Made by a program: the position numbers and the translations under genes. Below are positions 7,540-16,948 of a DNA stretch of 39,157 bases, piece after piece. The notes beneath the pieces are model-generated. The model did not search any database, was not told the origin of the DNA, and saw nothing but the letters and a program-made list of their open reading frames with translations. The stretch is from Oscillospiraceae bacterium (GTDB taxonomy: Bacteria; Bacillota; Clostridia; UBA1381; UBA9506): assembly GCA_015068615.1 (NCBI GenBank), contig SVKE01000008.1, forward strand, positions 1-39,157. The letters run 5' to 3'. Position 1 is the first letter of the stretch. Every line of letters starts with the position of its first letter.

Positions 7540-9183
7540 TTGGCATATCAGGCCCTATACAGAACATGGCGACCCATGGTTTTTGACGATGTGGCAGGCC
7601 AGGAGCATATCACCCGCACCCTGCGCAACGAAATTAAAACGGATAGTCTGGCGCATGCCTATCTTTTTTGCGGTACACGCGGCACAGGAAAAACCTCCAC
7701 AGCCAAAATTCTGGCTCGGGCAGTCAACTGTGAGCACCCTGTGGACGGGAATCCCTGCAACGAATGTGAAATTTGCCGCGGCATTTTGGACGACAGCATT
7801 TTGGATGTTGTGGAAATGGATGGTGCCTCCCGCAATAAGGTGGAAAATATTCGTGAAATTATTGATGATGTGGCTTTTCTGCCCACCCGGGCAAGAAAAA
7901 AGGTATATATCATTGATGAGGTACACATGGTCACCACACAAGCCTTCAATGCGCTTTTAAAAACGCTGGAGGAGCCGCCGGCACATGTGCTTTTCATTCT
8001 GGCCACCACCGAGCTCAACAAAATCCCGCCCACCGTTTTGTCCCGTTGCCAGCGGTTCGACTTTAAAAGAATCACGCCCGATGCCATCACAGATCGTCTT
8101 TCTGAGATCGTAACCGCCTCCGGACGGGAGGTGAGCCGCGAAGCACTGCGCCTTGTGGCAGAGCTGGGTGATGGCTCCATGCGAGACTCCTTGAGCATTT
8201 TGGAACAGGCTCTTGGCTATACTGAGCAGGCCATCAGCTATGATGATCTGTTAAAGATTATCGGCATTACCGATTATGATGCGTTGTTTACCATTTGCGA
8301 GGCCTTTTGCCGCCGTGACGGCGGAGCGGCCCTGATGGTTTTAGACGAAATTATTGAAAGCGGCAAAGAGCCCGAGGTGTTTGTGGATCGGTTGAGCCGC
8401 TTTCTGCGCGACATTTTGGTGGTGAAGCTGACCCGGGATCCCCGGCAGATTTTAAACACCTCCGAAGAGCAGCTACAGCGCATGCAACAGCTGGCTGCGG
8501 CCTTTACCCGTGAAAAGCTGATTTTTGCCTTAAAAGTAATTAACGAAGCCACAGCAAACGCCAAGGGCTCCGGTTATGGCAGAACCATATATGAGCTGGC
8601 CTTAATCAAGCTGTGTGAGCCGTCATACGACAGCTCCTTTGAAGCGCTGGCAACCCGTGTGGCCGACCTGGAAAAGCGACTGGCAGAGGGAGCGCCCGTC
8701 GCAATGACAACACCGGCCGAAGCGGAGGACCTACCCCCCTGGGAGGAGCCGGTCAGTACGCCCGAGGTGCCGCAAGAGACGCCGGCAAAAGAGACGGAGA
8801 CTTCTGCCGCAGCCCCGAAGGAAGAAAAAACTCCCCCGGCAGGCGACGTTCCGGAGGTGGTTGTCCGTTGGAACGAGGTGAAGGATTATATCCGCGCTCA
8901 CGGCGGTGCACCTGTGTTGCCTCATATCAACCGTGCCACGCCTATGATTCTGCGAAAAAAGCTTTCACTTGTCTTTTCTAAAGACGCCGCGATGAATAAA
9001 ACCGTGGTAGGCCGGGCCGGAAATCTGGAGTTGATTCAGCTGGCCGCCAAGGCTGTTACCGGTGAGGATTGGGAGGTGCAGTGCCTGTCTGAAAAAGAGG
9101 CCGGCATTTCCTCCGGTGAGGAGGACTCCTTAAATCGCTTAATTGAGCTCAGCCGTGAGCACCAGGAAATCGAAATTCTTTAA
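7540..9183 (+). CDS. dnaX: DNA polymerase III subunits gamma/tau
   Basis: AYQALYRTWRPMVFDDVAGQEH, GTRGTGKTSTAKILARAVNC, IIDEVHMVTTQAFNALLKTLEEPP. TTG start at 7540 behind AGGAGG; the 7531 GTG lies in the RBS. Confidence 0.96.
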   Translation: MAYQALYRTWRPMVFDDVAGQEHITRTLRNEIKTDSLAHAYLFCGTRGTGKTSTAKILARAVNCEHPVDGNPCNECEICRGILDDSILDVVEMDGASRNKVENIREIIDDVAFLPTRARKKVYIIDEVHMVTTQAFNALLKTLEEPPAHVLFILATTELNKIPPTVLSRCQRFDFKRITPDAITDRLSEIVTASGREVSREALRLVAELGDGSMRDSLSILEQALGYTEQAISYDDLLKIIGITDYDALFTICEAFCRRDGGAALMVLDEIIESGKEPEVFVDRLSRFLRDILVVKLTRDPRQILNTSEEQLQRMQQLAAAFTREKLIFALKVINEATANAKGSGYGRTIYELALIKLCEPSYDSSFEALATRVADLEKRLAEGAPVAMTTPAEAEDLPPWEEPVSTPEVPQETPAKETETSAAAPKEEKTPPAGDVPEVVVRWNEVKDYIRAHGGAPVLPHINRATPMILRKKLSLVFSKDAAMNKTVVGRAGNLELIQLAAKAVTGEDWEVQCLSEKEAGISSGEEDSLNRLIELSREHQEIEIL

Positions 9184-9279
9184 GCTATGGAAAGCTATAT
9201 ACAATATACGCCTTATCCGCCCATGATAAGTCTTGCGTATTTATTTCATACTATGTGGGCAGAAAGGCTATGAAGATAA

Positions 9280-9627
9280 ATGGCAAAACCCAATAAATTT
9301 ACAGGCGGTGGTGTCAACCAGAACAAGGCCGCCATGATGCAACGCGTACAGCAAATGCAGGAGGAAATGGAGCGCGTGCAGAACGAAATCAGCGAATCCA
9401 CCGTGGAGGCCACCGCCGGCGGCGGTGCCGTTACGGTTGTGATGAAGGGAAACCGCGACCTCGTTTCTGTCAGCCTAAAGCCTGAAATTGTAGACCCGGA
9501 TGATATTGAAATGCTGGAGGATTTAATTGTGGCCGCAGTGAACGAGGCCGGTAAAAAAGCCTCCGATATGATGGAGGAAGGTATGGCCGGCATCACCGGC
9601 GGACTGAATCTGCCGGGATTGTTTTAA
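9280..9627 (+). CDS. YbaB/EbfC nucleoid-associated protein
   Basis: MQQMQEEMERVQNEISESTVEATAGGGAVTVVMKG...; immediately after dnaX. Confidence 0.93.
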   Translation: MAKPNKFTGGGVNQNKAAMMQRVQQMQEEMERVQNEISESTVEATAGGGAVTVVMKGNRDLVSVSLKPEIVDPDDIEMLEDLIVAAVNEAGKKASDMMEEGMAGITGGLNLPGLF

Positions 9628-9642
9628 AACGGAGGTGTATCC

Positions 9643-10794
9643 ATGAAGATACTGTTTCTATCCGTTCCCACAGGACAAGGACATCATCAAGCCGCAAAGG
9701 CCGTGCTGGAATACTTTCAGCAGGACGATTCTGTGGAATGCCGTTTTTTGGATGTGGTGGATAATACCAGCTCATTTTTAGCCGATTCTCTGCAAAAGGG
9801 CTATCTGATTTCCACAACGGTAGCACCCAAGATGTATGGCACCTTTTATGATATGGCCGACCGACGGAATTATTCCAAATCCTCGAGTCTGGGCAAATTT
9901 GTAAAATCTATCCTAAATAAGAAGCTCTCAAAATATATTGAAATATATGACCCAGATATCATCGTAACGACACACATCTTCTCTGCTCTTGCCTTGACCT
10001 ATCTGCGCAAGAAGCAGGCAATTCGGGCCAAAACCATTGCCATTATCACAGATTTCACCATTCACCCCTACTGGGAGGATACGAAGCTGGATTATTATAT
10101 CACCGCCTCAGAGCTTTTGGGCTTTCAGGCGATGAAAAAGGGTCACGAGCCAGAAAAGGTAAAGCCCTTCGGCATTCCGATTCGCCCGCATTTTGCGCAC
10201 AAGCTGTCTAAGGAGGAGGCCCGCAAGCACCTAAAGCTTGAGAATCGCTTCACCATTCTGCTGATGATGGGATCCATGGGATATGGCAGCGACACGCTGG
10301 ACACCGTGCGTAATTTAGATCGCATGGAGGAAGATTTTCAGCTGGTCACCGTCTGCGGTACCAACAAGCGCTTAAAGGCGCGAATCGACCGAATGACCAA
10401 GCATAAAACCATTATCAATTACGGATATTCAAATGAGGTTGCAACATTGATGGACGCGGCCGACTGTATCATCACCAAGCCCGGCGGCCTCTCCACCTCT
10501 GAGGCGCTGGCCAAGGAGCTCCCCATCATTATGATGGATCCGATTCCCGGTCAGGAGGACAGAAACAAGGAGTTTATGTTAAACAATGGCATTGCCCTTT
10601 CTGTCAGCGATACCTTCCCGGTAACAGAGGCCGTATATCAGCTGATGCATTACGATTTTAAGGTTGAATCGCTGCGACGTAACATGAAAAACTTTTCCAA
10701 GCCAAATGCAGCCGCAGCTCTGGGTGAATTTATGCTGACGCTTTGCCAAAAGCCTGGTAAGGCGGCAGAGACACAACTTAAAGAAGCGCAGTAA
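9643..10794 (+). CDS. MGDG synthase/UgtP-type glycosyltransferase (GT28)
   Basis: MKILFLSVPTGQGHHQAAKAVLEYF, TTHIFSALAL, TKPGGLSTSEALAKELPIIMMDPIPGQEDRN. Confidence 0.88.
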   Translation: MKILFLSVPTGQGHHQAAKAVLEYFQQDDSVECRFLDVVDNTSSFLADSLQKGYLISTTVAPKMYGTFYDMADRRNYSKSSSLGKFVKSILNKKLSKYIEIYDPDIIVTTHIFSALALTYLRKKQAIRAKTIAIITDFTIHPYWEDTKLDYYITASELLGFQAMKKGHEPEKVKPFGIPIRPHFAHKLSKEEARKHLKLENRFTILLMMGSMGYGSDTLDTVRNLDRMEEDFQLVTVCGTNKRLKARIDRMTKHKTIINYGYSNEVATLMDAADCIITKPGGLSTSEALAKELPIIMMDPIPGQEDRNKEFMLNNGIALSVSDTFPVTEAVYQLMHYDFKVESLRRNMKNFSKPNAAAALGEFMLTLCQKPGKAAETQLKEAQ

Positions 10795-10833
10795 AGAGCC
10801 ATATATGCTGCTTTTTACTGGCAACAAGCAGCA

Positions 10834-10867
10834 ATGCGCACCACCGGCCCACAGTGGGGCTGCGCAT
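10834..10867. other. Intergenic stem-loop upstream of darA
   Basis: ATGCGCA (10834-10840) / TGCGCAT (10861-10867) with inner CCCA/TGGG pairing. Confidence 0.5.
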
Positions 10868-10907
10868 GCTATAATAAATGAGTGGGCAGAAAGGCTAAGG
10901 GGATTCT

Positions 10908-11240
10908 ATGAAGCTAGTATTTGCAATTGTGAACAACGAAGACGGCAATCAGGTTATGCGTGAGCTGAATAAGGCCGGATTTTCCGTTACAAAAATGGCT
11001 TCCACCGGAGGCTTTCTCCGGGCGGGCAACACCACGCTTTTGGTCGGTACAGAGGAGAAAGACGTGCAGAGTGCCATGGACATCATTGCTAAACACAGCA
11101 TGAAGAGAAAGCAGATTATGTTCACACCCGAGCCCTTTATCGGCGCCGCCGGAAACGACTATGCTGCCTATCCGGAGGAAGTTGAGGTAGGCGGTGCAAC
11201 CATCTTCGTAGTGGATGTGGAGCGCTTTGAAAAGGTATGA
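10908..11240 (+). CDS. darA: PII-like cyclic-di-AMP receptor (DarA/PstA/YaaQ)
   Basis: MKLVFAIVNNEDGNQVMRELNKAGFSVTKMASTGGFLRAGNTTLLVGTEE; neighbours holB and ricT as in other Firmicutes. Confidence 0.93.
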   Translation: MKLVFAIVNNEDGNQVMRELNKAGFSVTKMASTGGFLRAGNTTLLVGTEEKDVQSAMDIIAKHSMKRKQIMFTPEPFIGAAGNDYAAYPEEVEVGGATIFVVDVERFEKV

Positions 11241-12252
11241 TTACAGCTCCGTAGTCGGGCACAGCTTAATTTGTGAAAAATTACGGCAAGCAATACGCAC
11301 CGGCCGAATCGTCAGTGCGTATTTGCTTTCCGGTGCCACGGGCATCGGAAAAAAAACCGTTTGCAGACCCTTTGCCGCTGCCCTTTTATGTGAGCATCCG
11401 GCAGATGGTGTGGCCTGTGGCACCTGTACAGCCTGCCGTTTACTGGCCTCTGGCAGCCATCCCGATTTAATCTGGCTGGAGCCGCCGGCGGATAAAAAAA
11501 GCATTGGCGTGGAGCTCGTGCGGGAAAGGCTTGTAAAAGAGGCCGCCATACGTCCGTTTACGTCGGCACGCAAGGTTTTTGTGATAGAAGCCGGTGAACT
11601 GATGACACAGGAGGCGCAAAACGCGTTGCTCAAAATTTTGGAGGAGCCACCCGCTTACGCGGTGTTTATCCTACTGGCAAAAACCCGTGACAGCTTGCTT
11701 GACACGGTTTTGTCGCGTTGCTTAAAGCTTCAGTTGTTGCCTCTTGATGCATCCCTCTGTCAGCGCTATTTTGCTATGCGCCCGGAGGCAGATGAAGCGC
11801 GAAGAGCCTTGGCAGCTTCCTTTAGTCAGGGCGTTTTGGGACGCGGCATGAAAATACTGACAGATAGCGAATATTACGACTTATATAAAAGCACCGTCTC
11901 ACAGCTGTGTGCCCTGGCAAAAAACCACACAGCTTTGACGGATTTGCAGCAATTCTTTACAGAAAACAAGGCCCGGATGAACGACATCATTGATTTTATG
12001 TTGTTGTTTTTGCGGGATTGTCTACGGCTGAAAATAAATCACGGCACAGCGCTTATTTTAAGCGACCAAAAAACGGCGATAGAGCACTTTACCGCCGTTA
12101 CCTCGCCTCGCGGTCTGGTACGTGCCATGGAGGCCGTTATAAAATACAGAGAGCGTCTTGAAAAAAATGCAAGCTTTGCTGTGGCAGGGCTGCAACTTTT
12201 GACAAGAATGCAGGAGGAAATTCATGATAAAGGTAATAGGAATCCGTTTTAA
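11227..12252 (+). CDS. holB: DNA polymerase III delta' subunit
   Basis: LSGATGIGKKTVCRPFAAALLC, C-x-x-C-type zinc motif, EAGELMTQEAQNALLKILEEPP. Start uncertain (11215 ATG or 11227 TTG); overlaps darA 3' end. Confidence 0.88.
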   Translation: MKRYDYSSVVGHSLICEKLRQAIRTGRIVSAYLLSGATGIGKKTVCRPFAAALLCEHPADGVACGTCTACRLLASGSHPDLIWLEPPADKKSIGVELVRERLVKEAAIRPFTSARKVFVIEAGELMTQEAQNALLKILEEPPAYAVFILLAKTRDSLLDTVLSRCLKLQLLPLDASLCQRYFAMRPEADEARRALAASFSQGVLGRGMKILTDSEYYDLYKSTVSQLCALAKNHTALTDLQQFFTENKARMNDIIDFMLLFLRDCLRLKINHGTALILSDQKTAIEHFTAVTSPRGLVRAMEAVIKYRERLEKNASFAVAGLQLLTRMQEEIHDKGNRNPF

Positions 12253-13096
12253 ATCGGTCGGAAAGATTTATTACTTCGATCCGGATGAAAAAAAATTTGC
12301 TCTGGGTGACGGTGTCATTGTCGAAACCGCCCGGGGCACGGAATACGGTCAGATTGCTATGACCGAAAAGGAAATTGACGAAAAAAGGTTCCCCATTCCC
12401 ATTAAAAAAATTATCCGCAAAGCCACAGATGCTGATCGGAAAACACTGGAGGAGAACAGCAAAAAGGAAAAAGAGGCCTACGATGTGTGCCTTGCTAAAA
12501 TCAAGAATAACAAGCTGGATATGAATTTGATTGATGTGGAATATACATTTGACAGAAGCAAAATTTTGTTTTATTTCACAGCCGAGGGACGTGTAGACTT
12601 CCGCCAGCTGGTGAAGGATTTGGCATCGGTGTTCCGCACCAGAATTGAGCTGCGGCAAATCGGCGTGCGTGACGAGGCCAAAATGCGCGGCGGTCTGGGT
12701 ATTTGCGGCAGACCCCTGTGCTGCTCCCTCTTTTTAGGCGATTTTGAGCCGGTATCCATCAAAATGGCAAAGGAGCAGTCCCTGTCCTTAAATCCCACAA
12801 AAATTTCCGGCACCTGCGGTCGATTGATGTGCTGCTTAAAGTATGAGCAAGAGGCCTATGAGGCTTTAATTAGGGAGACCCCGAACAACGGCGCTGTGGT
12901 AGACACCCCCGCAGGACGCGGCACGGTTGTTTCCACCAGCCTGTTAAAGGGCCTGGCGCAGGTTCGCCTGGATTCTGCAGCAGAAAACGCACTGAGCGAA
13001 TTTAAAGTGTCTGATTTGGTTGTGATTAAAGACACCGCAAGACGACATCAGGAAGAAGAAATCGACCTTTCAACCTTAAAGGAGCTGGAAGGATAA
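12224..13096 (+). CDS. ricT: PSP1-domain regulator RicT (YaaT)
   Basis: VIGIRFKSVGKIYYFDP, RTRIELRQIGVRDEAKMRGGLGICGRPLCC, GTCGRLMCCLKYEQEAY. Confidence 0.93.
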   Translation: MIKVIGIRFKSVGKIYYFDPDEKKFALGDGVIVETARGTEYGQIAMTEKEIDEKRFPIPIKKIIRKATDADRKTLEENSKKEKEAYDVCLAKIKNNKLDMNLIDVEYTFDRSKILFYFTAEGRVDFRQLVKDLASVFRTRIELRQIGVRDEAKMRGGLGICGRPLCCSLFLGDFEPVSIKMAKEQSLSLNPTKISGTCGRLMCCLKYEQEAYEALIRETPNNGAVVDTPAGRGTVVSTSLLKGLAQVRLDSAAENALSEFKVSDLVVIKDTARRHQEEEIDLSTLKELEG

Positions 13097-13139
13097 TATT
13101 GACTAAAGCCGCCTTGTGCGGACGGAGAGGAGATTTACC

Positions 13140-13463
13140 ATGGCAAAGAAGGAAAAGGAATTTCTATCATACGAGGGTCGCCCGCTTCTGCGTGACGGCA
13201 ATGTGTTATACTATGGCGACTTTAAGGAGAATTTTATCACCCGCTTTACTATTTTAGAAACAAAGAAGGTCAACGATTTAGAAGTAGCCTCCAAGGTCAA
13301 CATTGAGCTTTTGGAGAAACACGGCGACGACATCAGCACGGCGCGCTTAACCAAAAAGGCAGAGCGCTCCAGTCTGTACGCTGCTTTGGACATCGGCATC
13401 TATTGGCTGGAGGATATTCTGGAAATGGAACGAGAGTTCTTGCAGAAGCAGGCCGCACAATAA
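13140..13463 (+). CDS. Conserved-looking small protein of unknown function downstream of ricT
   Basis: MAKKEKEFLSYEGRPLLRDGNVLYYGDFKENFITRFTILETK...; 107 aa; codon quality and placement support coding; no family recognised. Confidence 0.75.
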   Translation: MAKKEKEFLSYEGRPLLRDGNVLYYGDFKENFITRFTILETKKVNDLEVASKVNIELLEKHGDDISTARLTKKAERSSLYAALDIGIYWLEDILEMEREFLQKQAAQ

Positions 13464-13539
13464 GCTTTTTACTAAGAGTTATAGAAAATGCCCGAACCGG
13501 GCAAGGCAAAAATTCTGCAATAGCAGCATATTGTAACCC

Positions 13540-13576
13540 AAAAAGGGGCTTTAGCATTTTGCTAGAGCCCCTTTTT
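13540..13576 (+). terminator. Terminator of the dnaX/holB cluster
   Basis: AAAAAGGGGCTTTAGCA-ttt-TGCTAGAGCCCCTTTTT, one G-U wobble. Confidence 0.88.
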
Positions 13577-13623
13577 GAAAAATAATAAAAATACAAATAT
13601 TTTGGACTTTTTTATTTTTCATC

Positions 13624-13652
13624 TTGACTTTTTCTTTAATTTTCGGTATAAT
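13624..13652 (+). promoter_or_regulatory. SigA-type promoter of the XRE regulator
   Basis: TTGACT (13624-13629)-17 nt-TATAAT (13647-13652). Confidence 0.8.
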
Positions 13653-13689
13653 TTCCTATATAATCCAACAAAAGAGAGGAAGATTCAAG

Positions 13690-14115
13690 GTGGAACCCAA
13701 TCACGCATCCCTTGCCTCACGTCTCAAAGCTCTGCGAAGGGAGTCCGGAAAGTCACAGGAGACTCTGGCCCGCGAGCTGGGTATTTCCCGCAGCTGTCTG
13801 GCTAATTATGAAAACGGCACGCGTATGCCGGATTGCGATATGCTCATACGTATCGCCAATCTTTTTCATGTGCTGACAGATTATCTCATTATGCGAACAG
13901 ATCACCGCTCTCCGGAGCTGAGCATGGATGAGCTCAATGAAACCATACGGCTGAAAAACTATATAAAAGCTTATGAAGCCGGGCTGGATATTACAAAGCT
14001 CGCACCGGAGGGACAGATGATTCTGCTCAATTACTATAGCTACCTAAGGGCTAAGAGCCATCAGCACGGCGAAGCTGCACCCATACCTAAATGTCAGTCT
14101 ACCTCGTCGAAATAG
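13690..14115 (+). CDS. XRE-family HTH transcriptional regulator
   Basis: LASRLKALRRESGKSQETLARELGISRSCLANYENGTRMPDCDMLIRIANLF; GTG start at 13690 behind GAGAGGA. Confidence 0.85.
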   Translation: MEPNHASLASRLKALRRESGKSQETLARELGISRSCLANYENGTRMPDCDMLIRIANLFHVLTDYLIMRTDHRSPELSMDELNETIRLKNYIKAYEAGLDITKLAPEGQMILLNYYSYLRAKSHQHGEAAPIPKCQSTSSK

Positions 14116-14188
14116 CATGAGCGCCACTCTCTAGGGCAAGTGCCGCCTCCTCTTTTGCTGCAATGAGGCCGCCGGTCATAATCAGCAC
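14099..14188 (-). pseudogene. 3' fragment of a GlpP-like (glycerol-3-P antiterminator) gene
   Basis: Minus-strand translation VLIMTGGLIAAKEEAALALESGAHAISTR* preceded in frame by TAA; resembles the GlpP C-terminus ([25 protein letters not shown]). Confidence 0.55.
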
Positions 14189-14201
14189 TTATATAATGGC
14201 C

Positions 14202-15581
14202 TCAGGCTCTTTTGTGGAGCTCTGTAAGCAATGCCTTCCCTTCTGCAACAAGCTTTTCTGCCACACCGGCTTTATAGGGCGAGGTGCGTGCCTCATACCC
14301 TCCCTCATCGTAGGCAGACTGCATGGGGAAATATCCTTCATTGCCATTTGTCAGGGCGCAGGGCATAATCATGGCCCAGCCTTCGGCCTCTTTAATGCCG
14401 ACTCCGATATCTGTAAAGGGCTCTCCCGGTATACCCACCAAGGCTACACCTCCAATGCGCACGCCAACCAGACCAAGGTCAAAATGGTCGGGACCACCTT
14501 CCATTCTGCACATACGCAGCGCCTCTGCCACAACCGTGGTCAGCTCCATGGCCTCATAGGGAATCATGTCATCGCGATCGGCATCATGCCATTCCTTATA
14601 CTGATGCGCCAGCGGCAAATCCTCCGGAGCAGGCACATTAGCCGGAATCACCGCATCCCGGTGCAGTATGTCTATTGTATCTACATCCACATAATGTACC
14701 TTGTCGTATACCTGTAGCACCGTTCCTGCCAAAGCACGACCCACAAAGCGAGCCATGCCGGGGCTCTTCATTTCATTATCAAAGCTGATTTCCGTATCGT
14801 TCATGTCGCCACCCTCAGGAAAAACATGGGTGCTACCCACATCGCCCTGCGCACCGGCAAAGAACATGCACTTCGTTCCATCTAAGGCCTTTTCCACCGT
14901 TTGGCGCATCCAGCCCGGCCAGTCAGAGGAAAGAAGCTCACCGCCAATGGTATCGGCATGCAAGCCATAATTCACGAGCACAATGCTCTCTGCCCCTTCT
15001 CTGTCAAAGCGCAGCACGTGTACCCTTTGGTCAAGCTCACCGATGGGATGGTCAATATTTGGATCGCCAATGGGCGGACAGGTCATTGTCGTTCCGTCCT
15101 TCATTTTATATCTGCGAATGTAGGCCACCCTTTCCGGTGCATAGCCGGTGATATAGCCCATTTTTGCAGGCTTCATATCGGCCAGTGCGAGTTTTGCCAC
15201 ATCAGCAAGACGTCCGCCCAAAAACTCAGCATAATCCCGAATCACAGCTTCATCCGCTTCACTCAGCTCGAACATATCCATAGGCTTAAGAAATGGGCCT
15301 GTATGTGTGTGTGACGCGGAAATCATAATATCGTCCTTTGCAACGCCGGTGACCTGCTGAATCTTCAGGCAATATTCCTCAATCAAATCAGCGTCAATAC
15401 CACCATTATCCACCGCGATAAGCAAAATTGTTTTCCCCCCGCAGGAAAGCGCCATGGCCGAAGCCTCTAAGTCATCTAAAAAGCCCCTGGCAAACCTGGG
15501 AACATAATAGCCATAAATGCCTATGCCCAAGGGAGGGTTGATATTCACCCTTGCATATCCAACTCGAAAATCCTTCATCAT
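14202..15581 (-). CDS. Neutral/alkaline ceramidase N-terminal-domain-like protein
   Basis: VGYARVNINPPLGIGIYGYY, ISASHTHTGPF, LVNYGLHADTIGG, SSDWPGWMRQTVE motifs; no obvious signal peptide. Confidence 0.75.
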   Translation of the reverse strand: MMKDFRVGYARVNINPPLGIGIYGYYVPRFARGFLDDLEASAMALSCGGKTILLIAVDNGGIDADLIEEYCLKIQQVTGVAKDDIMISASHTHTGPFLKPMDMFELSEADEAVIRDYAEFLGGRLADVAKLALADMKPAKMGYITGYAPERVAYIRRYKMKDGTTMTCPPIGDPNIDHPIGELDQRVHVLRFDREGAESIVLVNYGLHADTIGGELLSSDWPGWMRQTVEKALDGTKCMFFAGAQGDVGSTHVFPEGGDMNDTEISFDNEMKSPGMARFVGRALAGTVLQVYDKVHYVDVDTIDILHRDAVIPANVPAPEDLPLAHQYKEWHDADRDDMIPYEAMELTTVVAEALRMCRMEGGPDHFDLGLVGVRIGGVALVGIPGEPFTDIGVGIKEAEGWAMIMPCALTNGNEGYFPMQSAYDEGGYEARTSPYKAGVAEKLVAEGKALLTELHKRA

Positions 15582-15590
15582 ATAAGCCTC

Positions 15591-16754
15591 CTACTTGCCA
15601 AAATGACACATCGTTCCACCCAGCATCACCTGCTGCACGTTAAATGTATCGTCCACAAAAACCAAATCTGCCTGCTTGCCGACCTCAATGGAGCCAATTT
15701 CATCGTCAAGACCAATAACCCTTGCCGGATTCAGCGATGCCATGATAAAGGCCTGTGCAATACCGCTGTTTGTATGCATCATCACATTACGACAGGCCCG
15801 ATCCATTGTAAGCTTGCTGCCGGCAAGTCCGCCCTGATCATCAAAATTCAAATCTGTCACGTGAGCAAACTGCTCCGGTACAGCCTCCGCCGTATAGGTG
15901 CTGTCTGTAATTAGCACAACCCGATGAACACCCTTGCTGTGCAACAGCAGACGCTGCATATCTCCATGCACATGAATCCCACAGGAATCGCTGATGAGCT
16001 CTGTGTATACATCCGGCTCGCAGAGGCAATATTCATCCGGACCATAGCCGCGGGTACCGCTTGGTACCGGATGCCGTCCCGTGGCGCACATGGAATGGGT
16101 TTGCAGGGTGGGACGATATTTTCCCAGACTGCGGATTTGTGCCGGGGTCGCTTCGCTGTGACCGTTTGCAAAAACCACATCGGGATTTACCTTGCGTGCA
16201 TATTCTAAAAACGGCAAAATACCTTCACGCTCGGCTGCAATCGTCCAAACTCTCGCGGCGGTGCCGGCTGCATCCACCAGTGCTTTAAACTGCGCTTCAT
16301 CAATAGCCCCCCGCCAGGGATTCAAATGCGCATAAGCGCCATAATCCGTGTTGATATAAGGCCCCTCCATGTACAAGCCCTTTAAGCTCTTCACACGCCC
16401 TATCGCCTGTTTAGCCGTGCAAATGGCCTCTAAAAACTCATCAAAAGCAAGCTCATAAGGTGGCGTTGCCAAAAAAGAGGTCGTGCCATGAGCCAAAAAA
16501 TAATCCGCGGCCTTCTCCGGATGATAATAGGTTGTATGTGAGAGAGCCTCGTGTACGTGTATATCCACAAAGCCAGGTCCCACATAACTGCCGTGTGCGT
16601 CTATCCTTTGAGCTCCGGACGGGATGGAAAGCTCCCTCTCGTGCGCCACTTCTGCAATTTTACCATCTTGAATTAACAGAGCACCGTCCCAAAGGATACC
16701 TGTTTCCAGCACTATGTGGGCATTCGTAATGGCAGTCAACGCTTGCTGCTTCAC
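15591..16754 (-). CDS. nagA: N-acetylglucosamine-6-phosphate deacetylase
   Basis: GFVDIHVHEALSH, HGTTSFLATPPYE, LKGLYMEGPYIN, VFANGHSEATPAQI, VLITDSTYTAE. Specificity could differ. Confidence 0.85.
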   Translation of the reverse strand: MKQQALTAITNAHIVLETGILWDGALLIQDGKIAEVAHERELSIPSGAQRIDAHGSYVGPGFVDIHVHEALSHTTYYHPEKAADYFLAHGTTSFLATPPYELAFDEFLEAICTAKQAIGRVKSLKGLYMEGPYINTDYGAYAHLNPWRGAIDEAQFKALVDAAGTAARVWTIAAEREGILPFLEYARKVNPDVVFANGHSEATPAQIRSLGKYRPTLQTHSMCATGRHPVPSGTRGYGPDEYCLCEPDVYTELISDSCGIHVHGDMQRLLLHSKGVHRVVLITDSTYTAEAVPEQFAHVTDLNFDDQGGLAGSKLTMDRACRNVMMHTNSGIAQAFIMASLNPARVIGLDDEIGSIEVGKQADLVFVDDTFNVQQVMLGGTMCHFGK

Positions 16755-16948
16755 TATAAATCCCTCCTGAAATTCTTTGTTCTTTTAATTTAACATATTT
16801 GGAACTGAAAGTCAATTGAATTATCATGATAAAAAACTATAGAAACATGACTTTTTTTGTTGGCTTTTGTCACCCTTGTTCCATTTTTTCATATGCTGAA
16901 AGTAGAGATAACCCCATTTCAATAAATCAGAAAGGAAGAACGCTTAAC

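Noticed and set aside
7896-7902. A AAA AAG slippery heptamer in correct phase in dnaX, as in the E. coli gamma frameshift
   Set aside because: It lies near codon 120 in the conserved RKKVYIIDEVHM segment, far from the gamma/tau boundary; the -1 frame stops after a few codons, and no stimulatory structure is evident.
8827-8834. A6 run in dnaX linker (GAAGAAAAAACTCCCCC) as frameshift or slippage site
   Set aside because: The phase does not give X XXY YYZ in the zero frame, and six A's is weak for transcriptional slippage.
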